Source of the DNA: Henckelia pumila | Lineage: Eukaryota; Streptophyta; Magnoliopsida; Lamiales; Gesneriaceae | NCBI RefSeq assembly: GCF_033568475.1 | Contig: NC_133120.1 | Coordinates: forward strand, 58,205,499-58,269,498 | DNA length: 64,000 nucleotides | Direction of reading: 5' to 3' | Notes under the pieces: generated by a model | Databases searched by the model: none | What the model was told of the DNA's origin: nothing | Seen by the model: only the letters and a program-made list of their open reading frames with translations | Translations under genes and position numbers: made by a program | Part shown: piece by piece, positions 30,197 through 44,019 of the stretch | Layout: every line of letters starts with the position of its first letter | Numbering within the stretch: position 1 is the stretch's first letter

Positions 30197-30405
30197 CCAT
30201 GAATCCTCGCTGTGTGGTGCATATTTGTAACATTTTATTTAAAGATCACTCATGCTTCATCTGTTTAGGAAACCCTTCGACCGGAATGACTTACTTTTGG
30301 ATCACAGACTCGTGCCCACAAACAGTGAAACAGGTCAAAAACAAAGCCCTGTTTGAAGTTATAAGTCTTCTAGCTGCTGCTATCGCATCCGCTCTTCAGA
30401 TTTAA
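30197..30405 (+). other. Unidentified open end of a reading frame
   Basis: The frame ending TAA at 30403-30405 gives [20 protein letters not shown] then [17 protein letters not shown]. The composition and wording look like the C-terminus of a real protein exon, but I do not recognise the family. It sits among other gene fragments, 270 bp after the kinase piece. Confidence 0.3.
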
Positions 30406-30839
30406 TAGTTGGTCCATATAGACATGCTGAAGGCAAGAAAAGCAAGCCAAATCTGCGTTCACATGGGAAAATAAGGGTGAAGTATTAGAAGAATATAGTT
30501 TTTGAATACCCTCCAGTGCCCATTAAAATATATTGGAGATGAATTTGAAAATAAGAGACTTTTCACTCCACTCATCTATAAATTTCTCAAGTCATGAAGA
30601 CTGAACAGACATCATCTCTCGCTTATCTATCAGGCTATCATGTTTCCAGAACTCAATGAACAAATTCACACTGCTTTATATTTTATAAATATTATAACTT
30701 TCAGGAGAACTTATCACTTTCATATCACTAACTTGTGCTTAACAGTATACAAGAGTAATATTTTATTCAATTTTTTTTGAGAGTGAATACTTTATTCAAT
30801 TTTCGAGTGACTCATTCCCCGAGACAAAACCTATGAAAC

Positions 30840-32090
30840 ATAAAGTGATAATATTTGGAAAAAAATAATTAATATTTTGACATAAAAAATAGTAGTTTTT
30901 CAATGAAAACTAATATTTTTGGTATAAAAACTAGTACTTTTGAGAAAATTAGCTTATATTACGAAATAATAATTTTAACATAAAAACTAATACTTTTTGC
31001 ATTGAAAATTAATTCATTTGACTTAAAAAGTAATATTTTTTTAGTCAAATAAGCATATATCATAAAGTAATACTTTTGACATAAAAAATAAAAACTAATA
31101 TAAGTATTATTTTTAAGTCAAATTAGTTTATATTTACTAATTTAGGTGCATTCTACATTTATTTAGCATTAATTTAATGTAAAACTTAATATTTTTTTAT
31201 GATAAAATTATTAGTTTTTATGTGAAAACTATTACTTCTAATGTGCAATAATTTGACATAAAAAATATTAATTTTTCTATGGAAAGTATCTTTTTTTTTG
31301 TTAAAATTATTAATTTTTATATAAAAAATATTACTTCTAACATATGTTAATTTGACAGAAAAAAATATTAATTTTTCTAAGAAAAATATTAGTTTTTATG
31401 ATAAAAGTATTACTTTTTATATGAGAAGTATTATTGTTTTGGTCAAAAGTACTATTCTTTATGTTAAAAAAAAGTTTTACTTCTAACGTGTCTAATTTGA
31501 AATAAAAAATATTAATTTTTTCATGAAAAATATTACTTTTTATATAAAGGTATTAGTTTTTATGATAAAATTATTAGTTTTATGTGAAAATTATTACTTC
31601 TAACGTATGTAATTGACATAAAAAATATTACTTTTCTATGACAAGTATTATTGTTTTGGTCAAAAGTATTAGTTGTTATGTTAAATGTATTATTTCTAAC
31701 ATATGTTAATTTGATATAAAAAGTATTACTTTTTTTATGTGAAAAATATTACTTTTTATGTTGTAACTATTAGTTTTAATATGAAAAATATTACTTCTAA
31801 CATATACAAGTTTGACATAAAAATAAATTTTTTTATGTGAAAAATATTACCTTTTTGGTCAAAAGTATTATTTCTTATGATAAAAGTATTGCTTTTAATA
31901 TATATCAACTTGAAATAAAAAGTATTTTTCTGTGAAAAATATCTTTTTATGTTAAAAGTATTACTGTTTATGATAAACATATTAATTAGTTTTTATATGA
32001 AAAGTATTAATTTTTATGTTAGAAATATTAGTTTTTATTATAAAAGTATTACTTCTAATGTATACAAATTAGATATAAAATCATTATCCG
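30840..32090. repeat. Degenerate AT-rich tandem array
   Basis: Very AT-rich sequence built from diverged repeats of AGTATTA(C/G)TTTTTATG and (A/C)TTCTAACATATGTTAATTTGAC. The latter recurs at about 31237, 31341, 31478, 31595, 31692, 31794, 31891 and 32051, spacing roughly 95-160 bp. The AAAAGTAATACTTTTGACATA type wording is shared with the MITE-like repeat at 35410-35445. It holds no coding sequence. Confidence 0.6.
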
Positions 32091-32559
32091 TTTTTCTCCA
32101 AGTAGATTGAATGCCTTGCCAAAATCAGACAAGAACTGTCCCAACTCTGCAATAATACACAAGCTTTCCAACACATGGACTAAACCACAAGTAACCAAGC
32201 ATTCAAAGTCTGGTCCAATACCAATGCAAAACACAACTTAACTCTACCTTATCAACGAACTAAAGAATAAAGAAGTTCGCAAATATTATACTGGACCATT
32301 TGTACTAAAAAACCATACTTTGCAAACAAACAACCATGCCACTCAATTTGTTTTTACAAAAGGTAAGCAGCTATGACAAATTGTTCCATCTTTTCATCCT
32401 CCGCAGGTCATAATGATACAATGGCAACTCAACGAGAAGTGTTCATTGACATTTCATCAATCCGAGTACTGTAATATTGCTCTGTCTCTTAATATTTTGA
32501 TGTCATCACTTTTCCCAAAGTTTATAGCAACATCCTGCACAAACAAAATCATGCATCAC
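32091..32559. other. Unidentified stretch within the gene-fragment mosaic
   Basis: Moderately AT-rich sequence without a domain I can name. The minus strand of 32110-32240 reads open for about 44 codons but is not recognisable. Confidence 0.4.
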
Positions 32560-32617
32560 CTCATTAAAGTGTTGTTGGAGTTTCTTGTTCGCGAAATTGA
32601 TGCAGAATTGCTCAGAA
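32560..32617 (-). pseudogene. Myosin motor-domain exon fragment
   Basis: Between a TTTGGACAG acceptor and a GAG|GTGATG donor the 58-bp exon encodes SEQFCINFANKKLQQHFNE, the conserved F-E-Q-F-C-I-N-(F/Y)-A-N-E-x-L-Q-Q-H-F-N block of plant myosin motors. The usual F before E is lost, with an apparent one-base deletion. No other myosin exon was found around it. Confidence 0.7.
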
Positions 32618-33627
32618 CTGTCCAAATGGAAGAAGATTAGCCAAGTTCACCAGAAATAAAAAATTAAAAATATAAGCTTAAAATTAGGATAAAAAGTTAA
32701 GTTCCCAAATCAGACAACAATCAAAATTGAGAATAGGTAATCCACATAGAGACCAACAGAAACACGGAACTATGCTATTTATGGTTTACCAACAATAAAG
32801 GAGCTTTGATATCTCGTTTCCAAATACCAATTATGCACCAAAAAGGCAAAAGACAAGACCAACACTAGCAAATTATTAACACAATCGACCAAGAATAGCT
32901 AGAATGAAGCATTTATATTTCCCCTCATACATGATGACATTCTAAAGAAGCTCATTCAGTCAATATGTAGATTAGAAACACCTTTAAAAAAAAAAGAATA
33001 AGAAGCATAAAGAGAAGCTTGGCTACTTGTCAGAGCAAATCTCTTGAAATAAATAGAATTTGGTCAGTTTTAGCAAATCAAACTATAATTAACTTTTACA
33101 TAGTATTACAAAATATCACCATGATATGCCCACCATGGGACAGCACTCAGCAGAGTGACAAGAATGAAGTGGTAATATGGCAATAGACATTGTTCAACAA
33201 ATTCAACCTGTATAGATTGCTAAAAGGGAAATAGTACTTCAAAGATAAACACAAACTTGTTAAATGTTCGAACCTGAAAAATTTCACAGAAAGGGAGCAG
33301 ATTATTAACGCCATGATGAACTGAAATCAAGAGTAAAGTTTGTTCCTGGACAATTACCAAGACAGAACTGTTGCTTGCTATAAAGAGAAGGAAGTAGAAA
33401 CCATAAACAGGGCAGAAACCATACTATAATACAATAACTGGGAAAAATGTGGAGAAACTACATGTGAGTCTTTAGCACCTGCAAAATGGAGATCAAAACA
33501 GGATTTTAACGATTCCTTATCCAGAAAAGAAAAACAATAATTTGTAAGTACTCAAAAATTAAAAACAATAGGGAAATTAAAATCCACAAGAGTAGAAATT
33601 AAAAAATTAAACAGCAGAATGTAATAC

Positions 33628-33765
33628 CAAGAACTATGCTCCCGTTCCAGCAAACAAAAGCAACAAAAGCCATGAATATTACAAAGAAAGGACTGAAGGT
33701 AACCAAAAGTTCCCCTAGGAAATTCCACGAAATTATAATTATGTCCCGAATCTCATCGAACAATC
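33628..33765 (-). pseudogene. ALG10-like glucosyltransferase exon fragment
   Basis: The minus strand after a TATTACAG acceptor reads GLFDEIRDIIIISWNFLGEL then FSPFFVIFMAFVAFVCWNGS and IVLG, ending at G|GTATTA. This resembles a membrane-spanning exon of ALG10, the ER alpha-1,2-glucosyltransferase that adds the last glucose to the dolichol-linked oligosaccharide; the WNGSIVLG ending is the best anchor. Other exons of the gene are not seen nearby, so I treat it as a fragment. Confidence 0.6.
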
Positions 33766-34061
33766 CTGTAATATAAAAAAAAACGACATAGACGTACAGT
33801 TAGCAACCCAAAACCAATTAGTTTGCTTTCAAAAAACAATTAAGACATTTTACCTTGATTATTTTCGGATGTCAAATATTACATGGATTCATTAAAGCTG
33901 GAAAAATGAAAAAATGGTACATAATTTTTTCATAGTTTGTCATTTGAATCATCAAAACTGGAAAAAATGAAAAATGAAAACTATTTTTGAATCATTAGTT
34001 TAAAAGTAAATCATGCCCATGGTATGAAAGATATAATAGTTGTTTGAGATTAATCTCTAAA

Positions 34062-34575
34062 ACTTTGACATGGCCTCGCAACAAGGGCCAAAACCCACGA
34101 GTAGCCTCGTTATCACAGTTCATGGAAATAACAGCTAATGTGCGTCCGTGAAAGCAGCCACAACATAAAACAATGATGGCCTACCGTGAAGAATGGATAA
34201 AAATAAAATATTAGTTTCTTGAAACTATAATTGAATAGCAAATCAGTACACAAAAGAAAATCTTGGGTTATTTAATCAACCCTGGAAATCATGTGTCCCG
34301 TTCAAATACAAGCATCGAACTCAGAAACATCAAAAGTTCCTTACCTCCTCTCTTGGAATTTTTTTCTTGATATAACCCCATTTCCTGGCCAACTTCAATG
34401 ATGTTTCGAAACCTTCAGCACCTATGTTCATCGGCAGCACCATATCATATCCAAACATGTTGGTGAGACGTTCGACAAATATTGGAAATTGGTCATAATG
34501 AAAGGCTCTTGAACTGAGCGTAAGACTTTCAGCCTATTCTAACAATGTTTTCAAGATTTTGGGGTGGCAATGACC
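34062..34575 (-). pseudogene. Ornithine delta-aminotransferase fragment, two exons
   Basis: Exon piece 1 (34575-34345), after a GCTCCAG acceptor, reads GHCHPKILKTLLE, a TAG, then AESLTLSSRAFHYDQFPIF, MFGYDMVLPMN, GAEGFETSLKLARKWGY, ending GAGGAG|GTAAGG. Exon piece 2 (34180-34062) reads AIIVLCCGCFHGRTLAVISM then NEATRGFWPLLRGHVK. These are consecutive parts of the PLP-dependent ornithine aminotransferase, which makes glutamate-semialdehyde from ornithine. The in-frame TAG replaces the Q of E-Q-A-E, and the end of piece 2 lacks a clear GT donor. The catalytic lysine exon is not present. Confidence 0.8.
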
Positions 34576-34799
34576 CTGGAGCAAAAGCCTTCGGTTCATA
34601 AATTTCCATTCAATTCATGTACTTTAAAGGCCCATATAAAAAAATTAATGACAAAATAAAGAATTGAAACAACAATATCCTTCTCCACCTCATGGTGGAA
34701 CTCTATAGGCTAAAAGGTGAATTCTGTCAGCAAAACTCTATAACCCATTCTACTTCACTATCAAAATCAACGAAAACTACAGATAAAAAATTTAACAAA

Positions 34800-35050
34800 C
34801 CTCATGATTCAAGATCTTCGAATCCTCCGTTGTAATTATGTCTGGGCAAGCTTCGTTCTTCAGTGTTGAAGGCGAGCTTCTCAATTCGAATCAATCGAGC
34901 TTTTGAAATCAAGATGTTACGATTCGAGATGGAGCTAGGGACGAGTTTCTCTATTAAAATCAACACGGGCAATGGAGTTGGCGTGGCATCGATTCGAGGT
35001 GGATTGAGACTTCAGCAACGATTGAGAGTTCAACGACGTCGTTAGGGCTC
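34800..35050 (-). other. Exon-like sequence upstream of the aminotransferase fragment
   Basis: On the minus strand this segment ends in a CATGAG|GTTTGT donor at about 34801 and has first-exon-like composition. It does not encode an aminotransferase N-terminus. A 60-codon frame exists on the plus strand (34863-35045), but neither product is recognised. Confidence 0.25.
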
Positions 35051-35337
35051 ACTAAAGTGGAGAAATAGGATTATAATTTGGGGTAGAATAGAGGGCGGGT
35101 CAGGGTTATATCATATGGATTGTGGATCAAAGTCCGTCTCACGAAACATGACCCGTGAAACGGTCTCACACAAGTGTTTGCCGATAAATTTATGTGGGCA
35201 TATTGATTTTTACTGATGTTTAACAAACGGACTTCCATTGTCTTTTACAGAGATAAAACTTTTCATACAATTACATGAATATGTATCTTTATTGTATCTT
35301 ATCATTTTTAACGGTCTCACACAAGTGTTTGCCGATA

Positions 35338-35515
35338 AAGAGTAACACTCCTGTGCAACGGTCTCATTCGTGAGACGGGTCAACCCTATCCATATTTATA
35401 ATAATAAGTAATACTTTTGACATAAAATGTAATACTTTTTAATGGATAACCCATATAAGAGACCCGTCACACGAATATGACCCGTGCAACGGTTGCATAC
35501 AAGTGTTTGCCTATA
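35338..35515. mobile_element. MITE-like repeat with CGTCTCAC ends, copy 2
   Basis: Begins AGAGTAACACTCCTGTGCAA with CGGTCTCATTCGTGAGACGG and closes with GACCCGTGCAACGGTTGCAT before AAGTGTTTGCC, so the ends are imperfect inverted repeats of about 50 bp. The interior (CATATTTATAATAATAAGTA...AATGGATAAC) matches copy 1 at 28279. Related end pieces also occur at 35135-35185 and 35310-35335 (GGTCTCACACAAGTGTTTGC), so this is a small cluster. Confidence 0.55.
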
Positions 35516-35810
35516 TATTAATGTAACAAAATTAAAAATTAACTTATAAATTATTTTATCAATTATATCATAAAAAATTATTTGTCAATTTTTATTTTTT
35601 ATCATGCTTGTTATGCGATTATTCAAATATTTGAATAAGTCGTGTTATAATTTTTTGAATCATATATTATTATTAATCAATTGTTGGTATAAATCATAAA
35701 TTAAAAAGCACAAAATAATTCAAAATTTTCAAATTTTTGAATGAAATATTTTTTATTTTGATTTCAAACTATCCCAAAAAATTTAAGAAAAGAACGAAAA
35801 AAATAGATGA
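35516..35810. other. AT-rich spacer
   Basis: Low-complexity AT-rich sequence before the target duplication of the MULE-like element. Nothing recognised. Confidence 0.4.
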
Positions 35811-36029
35811 AAAGATATTGGGGGAGTTGGGGATAAATGCCTACAACCAAACTTAAGCTATTATTCAGTACCCAGGTCAGAATAAACTAGACTGCACTCC
35901 CTAATGCATCAAACTTCTTTTTATTAGATCCTTATTTCATTTTTTCACTCATTTATAATTTTTATTTTATTTTAAATCATTAATAATACAAGTTCCTTTT
36001 GATTTATTTTATTTTCCATTTGTGATTCT

Positions 36030-37584
<1,555 letters not shown>

Positions 37585-37654
37585 TCAGTATTTCGGGAAG
37601 GACTAAGGAAAATGAGAATGGAGTGAACAATTTTGTTGGTGTATTTTGTACTAT

Positions 37655-37850
37655 ATTTTGATCGGATGGATAACTATGTTGATGAAGTTGGTATTGTATT
37701 TTGGTAGAATTGATGTTTAATTTCTATTTATAACTATGTTAATGAACGTGGTACTGTATTTTGGTGAAATGGATGTTTAATTTCCATTTATAACTATGTT
37801 GATGAAGTTGGATGTTTAATTTTGGTAGAATGGATTTTTAATTCTCAAAG
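37655..37850. repeat. About 66-bp tandem repeat, three copies
   Basis: Units contain TAACTATGTT(G/A)ATGAA(G/C)(T/G)TGG followed by TATTTTGGT(A/G)(A/G)AATTGATGTTTAA wording, starting near 37670, 37730 and 37790. The last unit is shortened. Confidence 0.65.
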
Positions 37851-37859
37851 CACAGTTAG

Positions 37860-38150
37860 ACATATCGTTATACTTTGTTTTCAAGCAAATGTACTACGTA
37901 TCATTATAAATGGTACTGCGTTTCAGACCAAACACCAACATCACAATATAAAACATGTATGGAATATGTACCAAATATAACAAATTCCCATACCACAATT
38001 AGACGTACTTATTATACTTTATTTTCAAGCAAAAGTACTATGTATCGTTACAAATGGTACTGTATTTTTGATCACGCACCAACACCACAATGTAAAACAT
38101 GTATGAAAGATGTACCAAATAACAAATTCTCATACCACAATTAGACGTTA
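37860..38150. repeat. 141-bp satellite, left part (two monomers)
   Basis: Two monomers of the array that resumes at 41396. They run up to the target duplication of the solo LTR at 38146-38150, which splits one monomer. Confidence 0.8.
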
Positions 38151-41100
38151 TGTGACGTCCCGTATTTTTATACATTTTCAAGAATGTAAATGCGGAAAAG
38201 TGTGGGGGAATTTTTTATTTTTTTTATTCAAAAGTGCAGGGAATGCATCGCACCAACTTGATCAACATTCAAAATTAAATTTAAAATCTAAAACGATAAC
38301 AATAAAAATAAAACTCCTGTCTCTAACTTTCACAAAATATTTGAAACACAGATGCAACTCTACAGTCAAGAAGAACTAAATACGGCACGTCAGAACCTAC
38401 TACTAACATCTTAAAAGGATAGGGAAATGTGAGCTAAAATAAACAAACTACTTACATAAAATACATTTGAAAATAATCGAGGAATCCTCACAACAATATC
38501 AAACTGAAATGAACATTTAAAAGACTAAACATTTGAAATCCTCAAAACTCAACATTTAAAATACTGACAATGAAAAGACCAAAGATTCGGATCTTAAAAG
38601 ACTGTGCATAGAATAATTTAACAACATATCCAAAATAAACATAGAAAAATCTCCTTTCTTTAAAAACATCAGAGCTTCAAAACTGTCGTGCCATGCAACG
38701 TCATCGTCTCTTGGACTCTTCAGCCAATCTACCAATTCCTTTAATTCAAAACTGCTAATCTAACTGTACCATTCAAGTATAGTGAGTCTAAAGACTCAAC
38801 AAGATTAAAACATGCATAACGATAACATAATATCTTCAAAATACGTTTTACTTAAAAATGACTTGAACTTACATAAAAATGATACCTTAAACTTGAAAAC
38901 TCAAACTTAAAAATCATGATACTTTAAACTTAAAAACCTTGAACATTATCTTCAAAACACTATGAAATGCAAGGAACTTAAACATAGGCATCTTCATACT
39001 TAACTTAAAGAACTGAAAATAATCTTCATGCATTATTACATAACATTACTACTCCATTCCTTGATGAAATATATGCAATTAAAATCATATGAAAATCATG
39101 GACTTGAAATGACATCTTAAAATGAACATAACATGAAAATTTGTCATTTTGGGGTGATGAAGTATGTATATTGTGGTAACCATCATAATGAGTCATTCAT
39201 AGTTTTCTGTTGTACAACAAGCATATGGCATTATGCCCGTAAACTTTCATTCTTTGGATAGCCGCTCTGGAGCTCATCCCGAAGTTCATACCCCGTGTAA
39301 CCATCCCGTGAGCCATATTTGGATAGCCGCTCCGGAGCTCATCCCAAAGTGCATACCCCGTATAATCACCACAAAACACATAAACCATCAAAATATTTTT
39401 AATGTATCGTATCATATCATCATGATTAATCATAACATTATTCATTCATGCTTCATCATCTTTCATTTCATCATAACTTATCATTTCATCGTATCATTTC
39501 ATTCATTATGAAGCATCATTGAAACATCGTAATTTCCGTCTTAACTTTCATTTCATGAACATAAATCTTTACTCGATAACTTCATGTATATCGTAGATAA
39601 TAAGAATCATACTTTCATATTGATCAATATGTTTCATGAATGAAACTTAGACATATACATGCATCACATAATGTAAGCGGTTCACGTAAGTCGTCTTTTC
39701 GTTCTTGACCTTAAAACTTAAAACTTTTTGTGTAGGAACTCTTAGACATATTTTAGAAGTCTTAAAAGATCATAACCATGAATTTAGGACCCTAAAATAA
39801 CATTGAAAATGTTAAAATTCGAAGCTTAGGCGCGGGCGCGCATGCCCTGTGCAAAGACAGCACGGACTTCCTGCAGTTGCAGCGCGTTGGCGCTACTTTT
39901 TCGACTTCTTGTACTCAGAAATTGGAAAAGTGATAAACATAAAAGTTGTAGATCTTTGTATGTTACTTAAAAATTCTGCTGATTTCACCCCATTTGGAGT
40001 TTTCAGTAAAACTTTATGCTTATTATCCCAAGATGGGTCAGTGCAGATATTTCAAAACAACCGACATACTTCGGGGTGATTTTGGCCAAACTTCCAAACG
40101 GATTTGGACGAAACTTCAACATGAAAGTTGTATATATATGAGGTAGCTTTCAAATAAAATTAACCTCATATCATTTGGATTAGTACACTAGACGTAATCC
40201 TCAAAATTATAACGAGTGTCTCTAATCCAAAACAATCCAGCACATGAAACATTTCAAAGCTTTATCTTGAAACTAACTCAACACTTAAAACTATGATATT
40301 TTATACTACTCTTGCTATATAATTTGAATAAAACGTTCCTTGAAACCTCAAGAACACATCAAAATTTAAAAGAAACATGAATCTCTTGAATCAAACTCAA
40401 TAACTTGACAAGAACGAGTTATGCTTCATGATTTCATAATATCACATAAAATGCTCTTTAAACCCTTAAAATCATGAGAATAAAAACATCAACATGCATT
40501 TTCATATCAAAATATTTAAACTCTTGAATGGGTTTTAAAACAGTAAAAACTTGCACTTGCCTTCGTTCTTCGAAGAATGAAATCAATTTGGACTTGTAGA
40601 GATCTAGCCTTATTCAAACGGAATCGAGAGATGCTAAAAAGGAGCCGAAGGAAGACGAAATCCATAACATTGTTCCGTTGTTCCTAAGCTCAAAATAACA
40701 CCTTTACATGGTGAGGAAACACCAAAAACCGAAGACAAAATCAAGGAAGAAAGAGAATCAAAAATCTGTGCAGAAACATTTTACAATAAGGCTTAGATCT
40801 AGGCTGAAACGTCCACCAAAAATAGCGATTCATAGTGAAAATTGAAGCTACAGATTTAAGGAAGAAAACCCATCAAACGGATCGGAGTTTGGACACCAGA
40901 TGAAGAAGTTATGATCAAAATATAGCAGCTGCGCAGAGGGAGGCGAGCTGAACGGGTTTGGAGATTGGAAATAGGAGAGGGAGAGGAAGGCGGCTACGTG
41001 ACGTGCGTGACGTGAGAAGAGAGGAAAATAAATAAAAGGTTTGACGTTTAAGTTTGGGTGTAAAACTCTTGGGCCGAAATTAAGCCCAACAACTATAAAT

Positions 41101-41395
41101 ACTCACAATTTTCTCTAAACTTTTAAAATTAAAAATCAAGTCCATGTTTAAAATAAAAAGGCTGCAAAAATACATAACATCAATTTATTTAACACAATAT
41201 TTAAAACATAAATTTTAAAACTTAAAATCTCAACTTCAAAATATAAAATCTCACGCAGAATAAATAGCATGAGAAATCTTTTTTAAACACAATCTTTTAA
41301 ATCATTAAAAAATCACATAAATGCATTTATTTAGAAATAGCCTTTAAAATCCTATTAATACTCGTGACTGGATTTATGGATTTTTGGGTGTTACA
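38151..41395 (-). mobile_element. Solo LTR, 3.2 kb, inserted in the satellite
   Basis: The segment begins TGTGACGTCCCG, ends GGGTGTTACA and is flanked by perfect CGTTA duplications (38146-38150 and 41396-41400). No primer site, polypurine tract or coding domain is seen between the ends, so a lone LTR left by recombination is the simplest reading. By analogy with the Tekay LTR at 8044 the element reads on the minus strand. The G/C-rich gene-leader-like part near 40920-41000 and the 65-bp duplication of TTGGATAGCCGCTC(T/C)GGAGC (39254 and 39319) are internal LTR features. Confidence 0.75.
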
Positions 41396-43025
41396 CGTTA
41401 TTATACTTCATTTTCAAGAAAAAAAATACTACGCATCGTTACAAATGGTACTGCATTTCTGATCACGCACCAACACCACAATGTAAAACATGTATGGAAA
41501 ATGTACCAAATTTAATAAATTCTCATACCACAATTAGACGTTATTATACTTCATTTTCAAGAAAAAGTACTATTTATCGTTACAAATGGTACTGCGTTTA
41601 TGATCACGCACCAACTCCACAATGTAAAACATGTACGAAAGATATACCAAATTTAAGAGATCCGCATACCACTATTAGAGGTTATTATACTTAATTTTCA
41701 AGTAAACGTACTACATATCAATACAAATGATACTGCATTTTTTAACCACGCACCAACACCACAATGTAAAACATGTATGGAAGATGTACCAAATTTAACA
41801 AATTCTCATACCACAATTAGAGATTATTATACTTCATTTTTAAGTAAACGTACTACGTATCAATACGAATGGTACTGCATTTTTGAACAACGCACCAACA
41901 CCACAATGTAAAACATGTAAGAAGATGTATCAAATTTAACAAATTCTCATACCACAATTAGAGGTTGTTATACTTCATTTTCAAGCAAAGGTACTACGTA
42001 TCAATACAAATCGTACTGCGTTTCTGACCACGCAACAACACCAAAATGTAAAACATGTATGGAAGATGTACCAAATATAACAAAATCTCATACCACAATT
42101 TGACGTTATTATACTTTATTTGCTAGCTAAAGTACTACGTATAGATATAAATGGTACTGCGTTTTTGATCACGCACCAACACCACAATGTAAAACATGTA
42201 CGGAAGATATACCAAATTTAACAGATTCTCATACCACTATTAGAGGTTATTATACTTAATTTTCAAGTAAACGTACTACATATCAATACAAATGATACTG
42301 CATTTTTGAACTACGCACCAACACCACAATGTAAAATATGTATGGAAGATGTACCAAATTTAACAAATTCTCATACCACAATTAGTGATTATTATACTTC
42401 ATTTTTAAGTAAACATACTACGTATCAATACAAATGGTACTGCGTTTCTGAACCACACACCAACACCACAATATAAAACATGTATAAAAGATGTACCAAA
42501 TTTAACAAATTCTCATACCACAATTAGAGGTTGTTATACTTCATTTTCAAGCAAAGGTACTACGTATCAATACAAATCGTACTGCGTTTCTGACCATGTA
42601 ACAACACCAAAATGTAAAACATGTATGGAAGATGTACCAAATATAACAAAATCTCATACCACAATTTGACGTTATTATACTTTATTTGCTAGCTAAAGTA
42701 CTACGTATAGATATAAATGGTACTGCGTTTCTGATCACACACCGACACCACAATGTAAAACATGTACGGAAGATACACCAAATTTAACAGATTATCTTAC
42801 CACTATTAGAGGTTATTATACTTCATTTTCAAGTAAACGTACTACATATCAATACAAATGATACTGCATTTTTGAACCACGCACCAACACCATAATGTAA
42901 AACATGTATGGAAGATGTACCAAATTTAACAAATTATCATACCAAAATTAGACGTTATTATGATTTATTTGATACCTAAAGTACTAAGTATAGATATAAA
43001 TGGTACTGCGTTGCTGACCACTTCA
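41396..43025. repeat. 141-bp satellite array with 4-monomer higher-order repeat
   Basis: Monomers of 138-147 bp start at about 41396, 41540, 41682, 41821, 41963, 42105, 42246, 42386, 42530, 42671, 42809 and 42951. Common wording is TTATTATACTTCATTTTCAA, GGTACTGCGTTTCTGA, ACCACAATGTAAAACATGTA and AAATTCTCATACCACAATTA. Four monomer variants (ggttattat, gattattat, ggttgttat, cgttattat-with-TTTGCTAGC) repeat in the same order: 41682-42245 and 42246-42808 are near-identical 564-bp blocks, and a third begins at 42809. Short open frames here come from the array. Confidence 0.85.
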
Positions 43026-43500
43026 TTTTCAAGCTAAAGTATTTTGATTTATACTACAAAATTAGACATTTGATGTGTAAACATGTGTTAATCACCATTG
43101 ATGATACAAAATTAGGACATTGAATGCATAGATAGAGTTGTTTTAAACATATATGTTACAAACATATACAATGGATACATATACATGTGTTTGTTAATTA
43201 CCATAGATGCTACTAAATTAGACATTAGAATGCATAAATATGTTATAATCATGATTGATACTAAAAATTTAGACATTTTATGAGTGAAAATGTTTTAATC
43301 ACCATTGATGTTACAAAATTAGAACATTGGATGCATAAATAAAGTTGTTTTAACCATAGTTGTTACAAACATAAACAATGAATACATATACATGTGTTTT
43401 GTTAATCACCATATGTGCTACCAAAATTAGACATTAGGATTCATAAACATGCGTCAATCATCATTGAATCATGCGATGCATAAACATGTGTTAACTACTA
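43026..43500. repeat. About 240-bp tandem repeat
   Basis: Two diverged units with GTTAATCACCATTGATG, AAAATTAG(A)ACATT and TACATATACATGTGTT wording, starting near 43070 and 43305. Confidence 0.6.
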
Positions 43501-43559
43501 GTCATTGATCTCCCTTCTTGTAATATATATACGCAGTACGAATGAAAATGTACCAAATT

Positions 43560-43940
43560 TAACAAATTCTCATACCACAGTTAGACGTTATTATACTTAA
43601 TTTTCAAACACAAGTAATACGTATCTTTACAAATGGTACTATTTCTGAACCATGCACCAACACCATAATGTAAAACATGTATGGAAGATGTACCAAATAT
43701 AACATAATCTCATACCACATTTAGACGTCACTATACTTCATTTTAAGCAACAATACAACGTATCATTACAAATGATACTGCATTTTTTATCACGCTCCAA
43801 CACCACAATCTAAAATATGTATGGAAGATGTACCAAATTTAACAAATTTTTATACCACAATTATACGTTATTATACTTTATTTGCTAGATAAAGTACAAC
43901 GTATAGATATAAATGGTAGTGCGTTGCTGACCACTTCATT
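43560..43940. repeat. 141-bp satellite, right outlier monomers
   Basis: Three further monomers starting at about 43588, 43728 and 43866, more diverged, separated from the main array by the 240-bp repeat. The last is followed by text like 42975-43060, so this whole stretch is a partial duplicate of the array end. Confidence 0.7.
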
Positions 43941-44019
43941 TTCAAGCTAAATTATTTTGATTTATACTGCAAAATGAGACATTTGATGTGTAAACATGTG
44001 TTAATGACCATTGATATAA

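Noticed and set aside
37875-38379. Small genes read through the satellite (89-residue frames)
   Set aside because: The frames follow monomer periodicity and shift between copies, with no coding conservation.
41396-43940. CRISPR-like array of regular repeats
   Set aside because: The repeats are contiguous 141-bp monomers without unique spacers, in plant nuclear DNA; this is a satellite.
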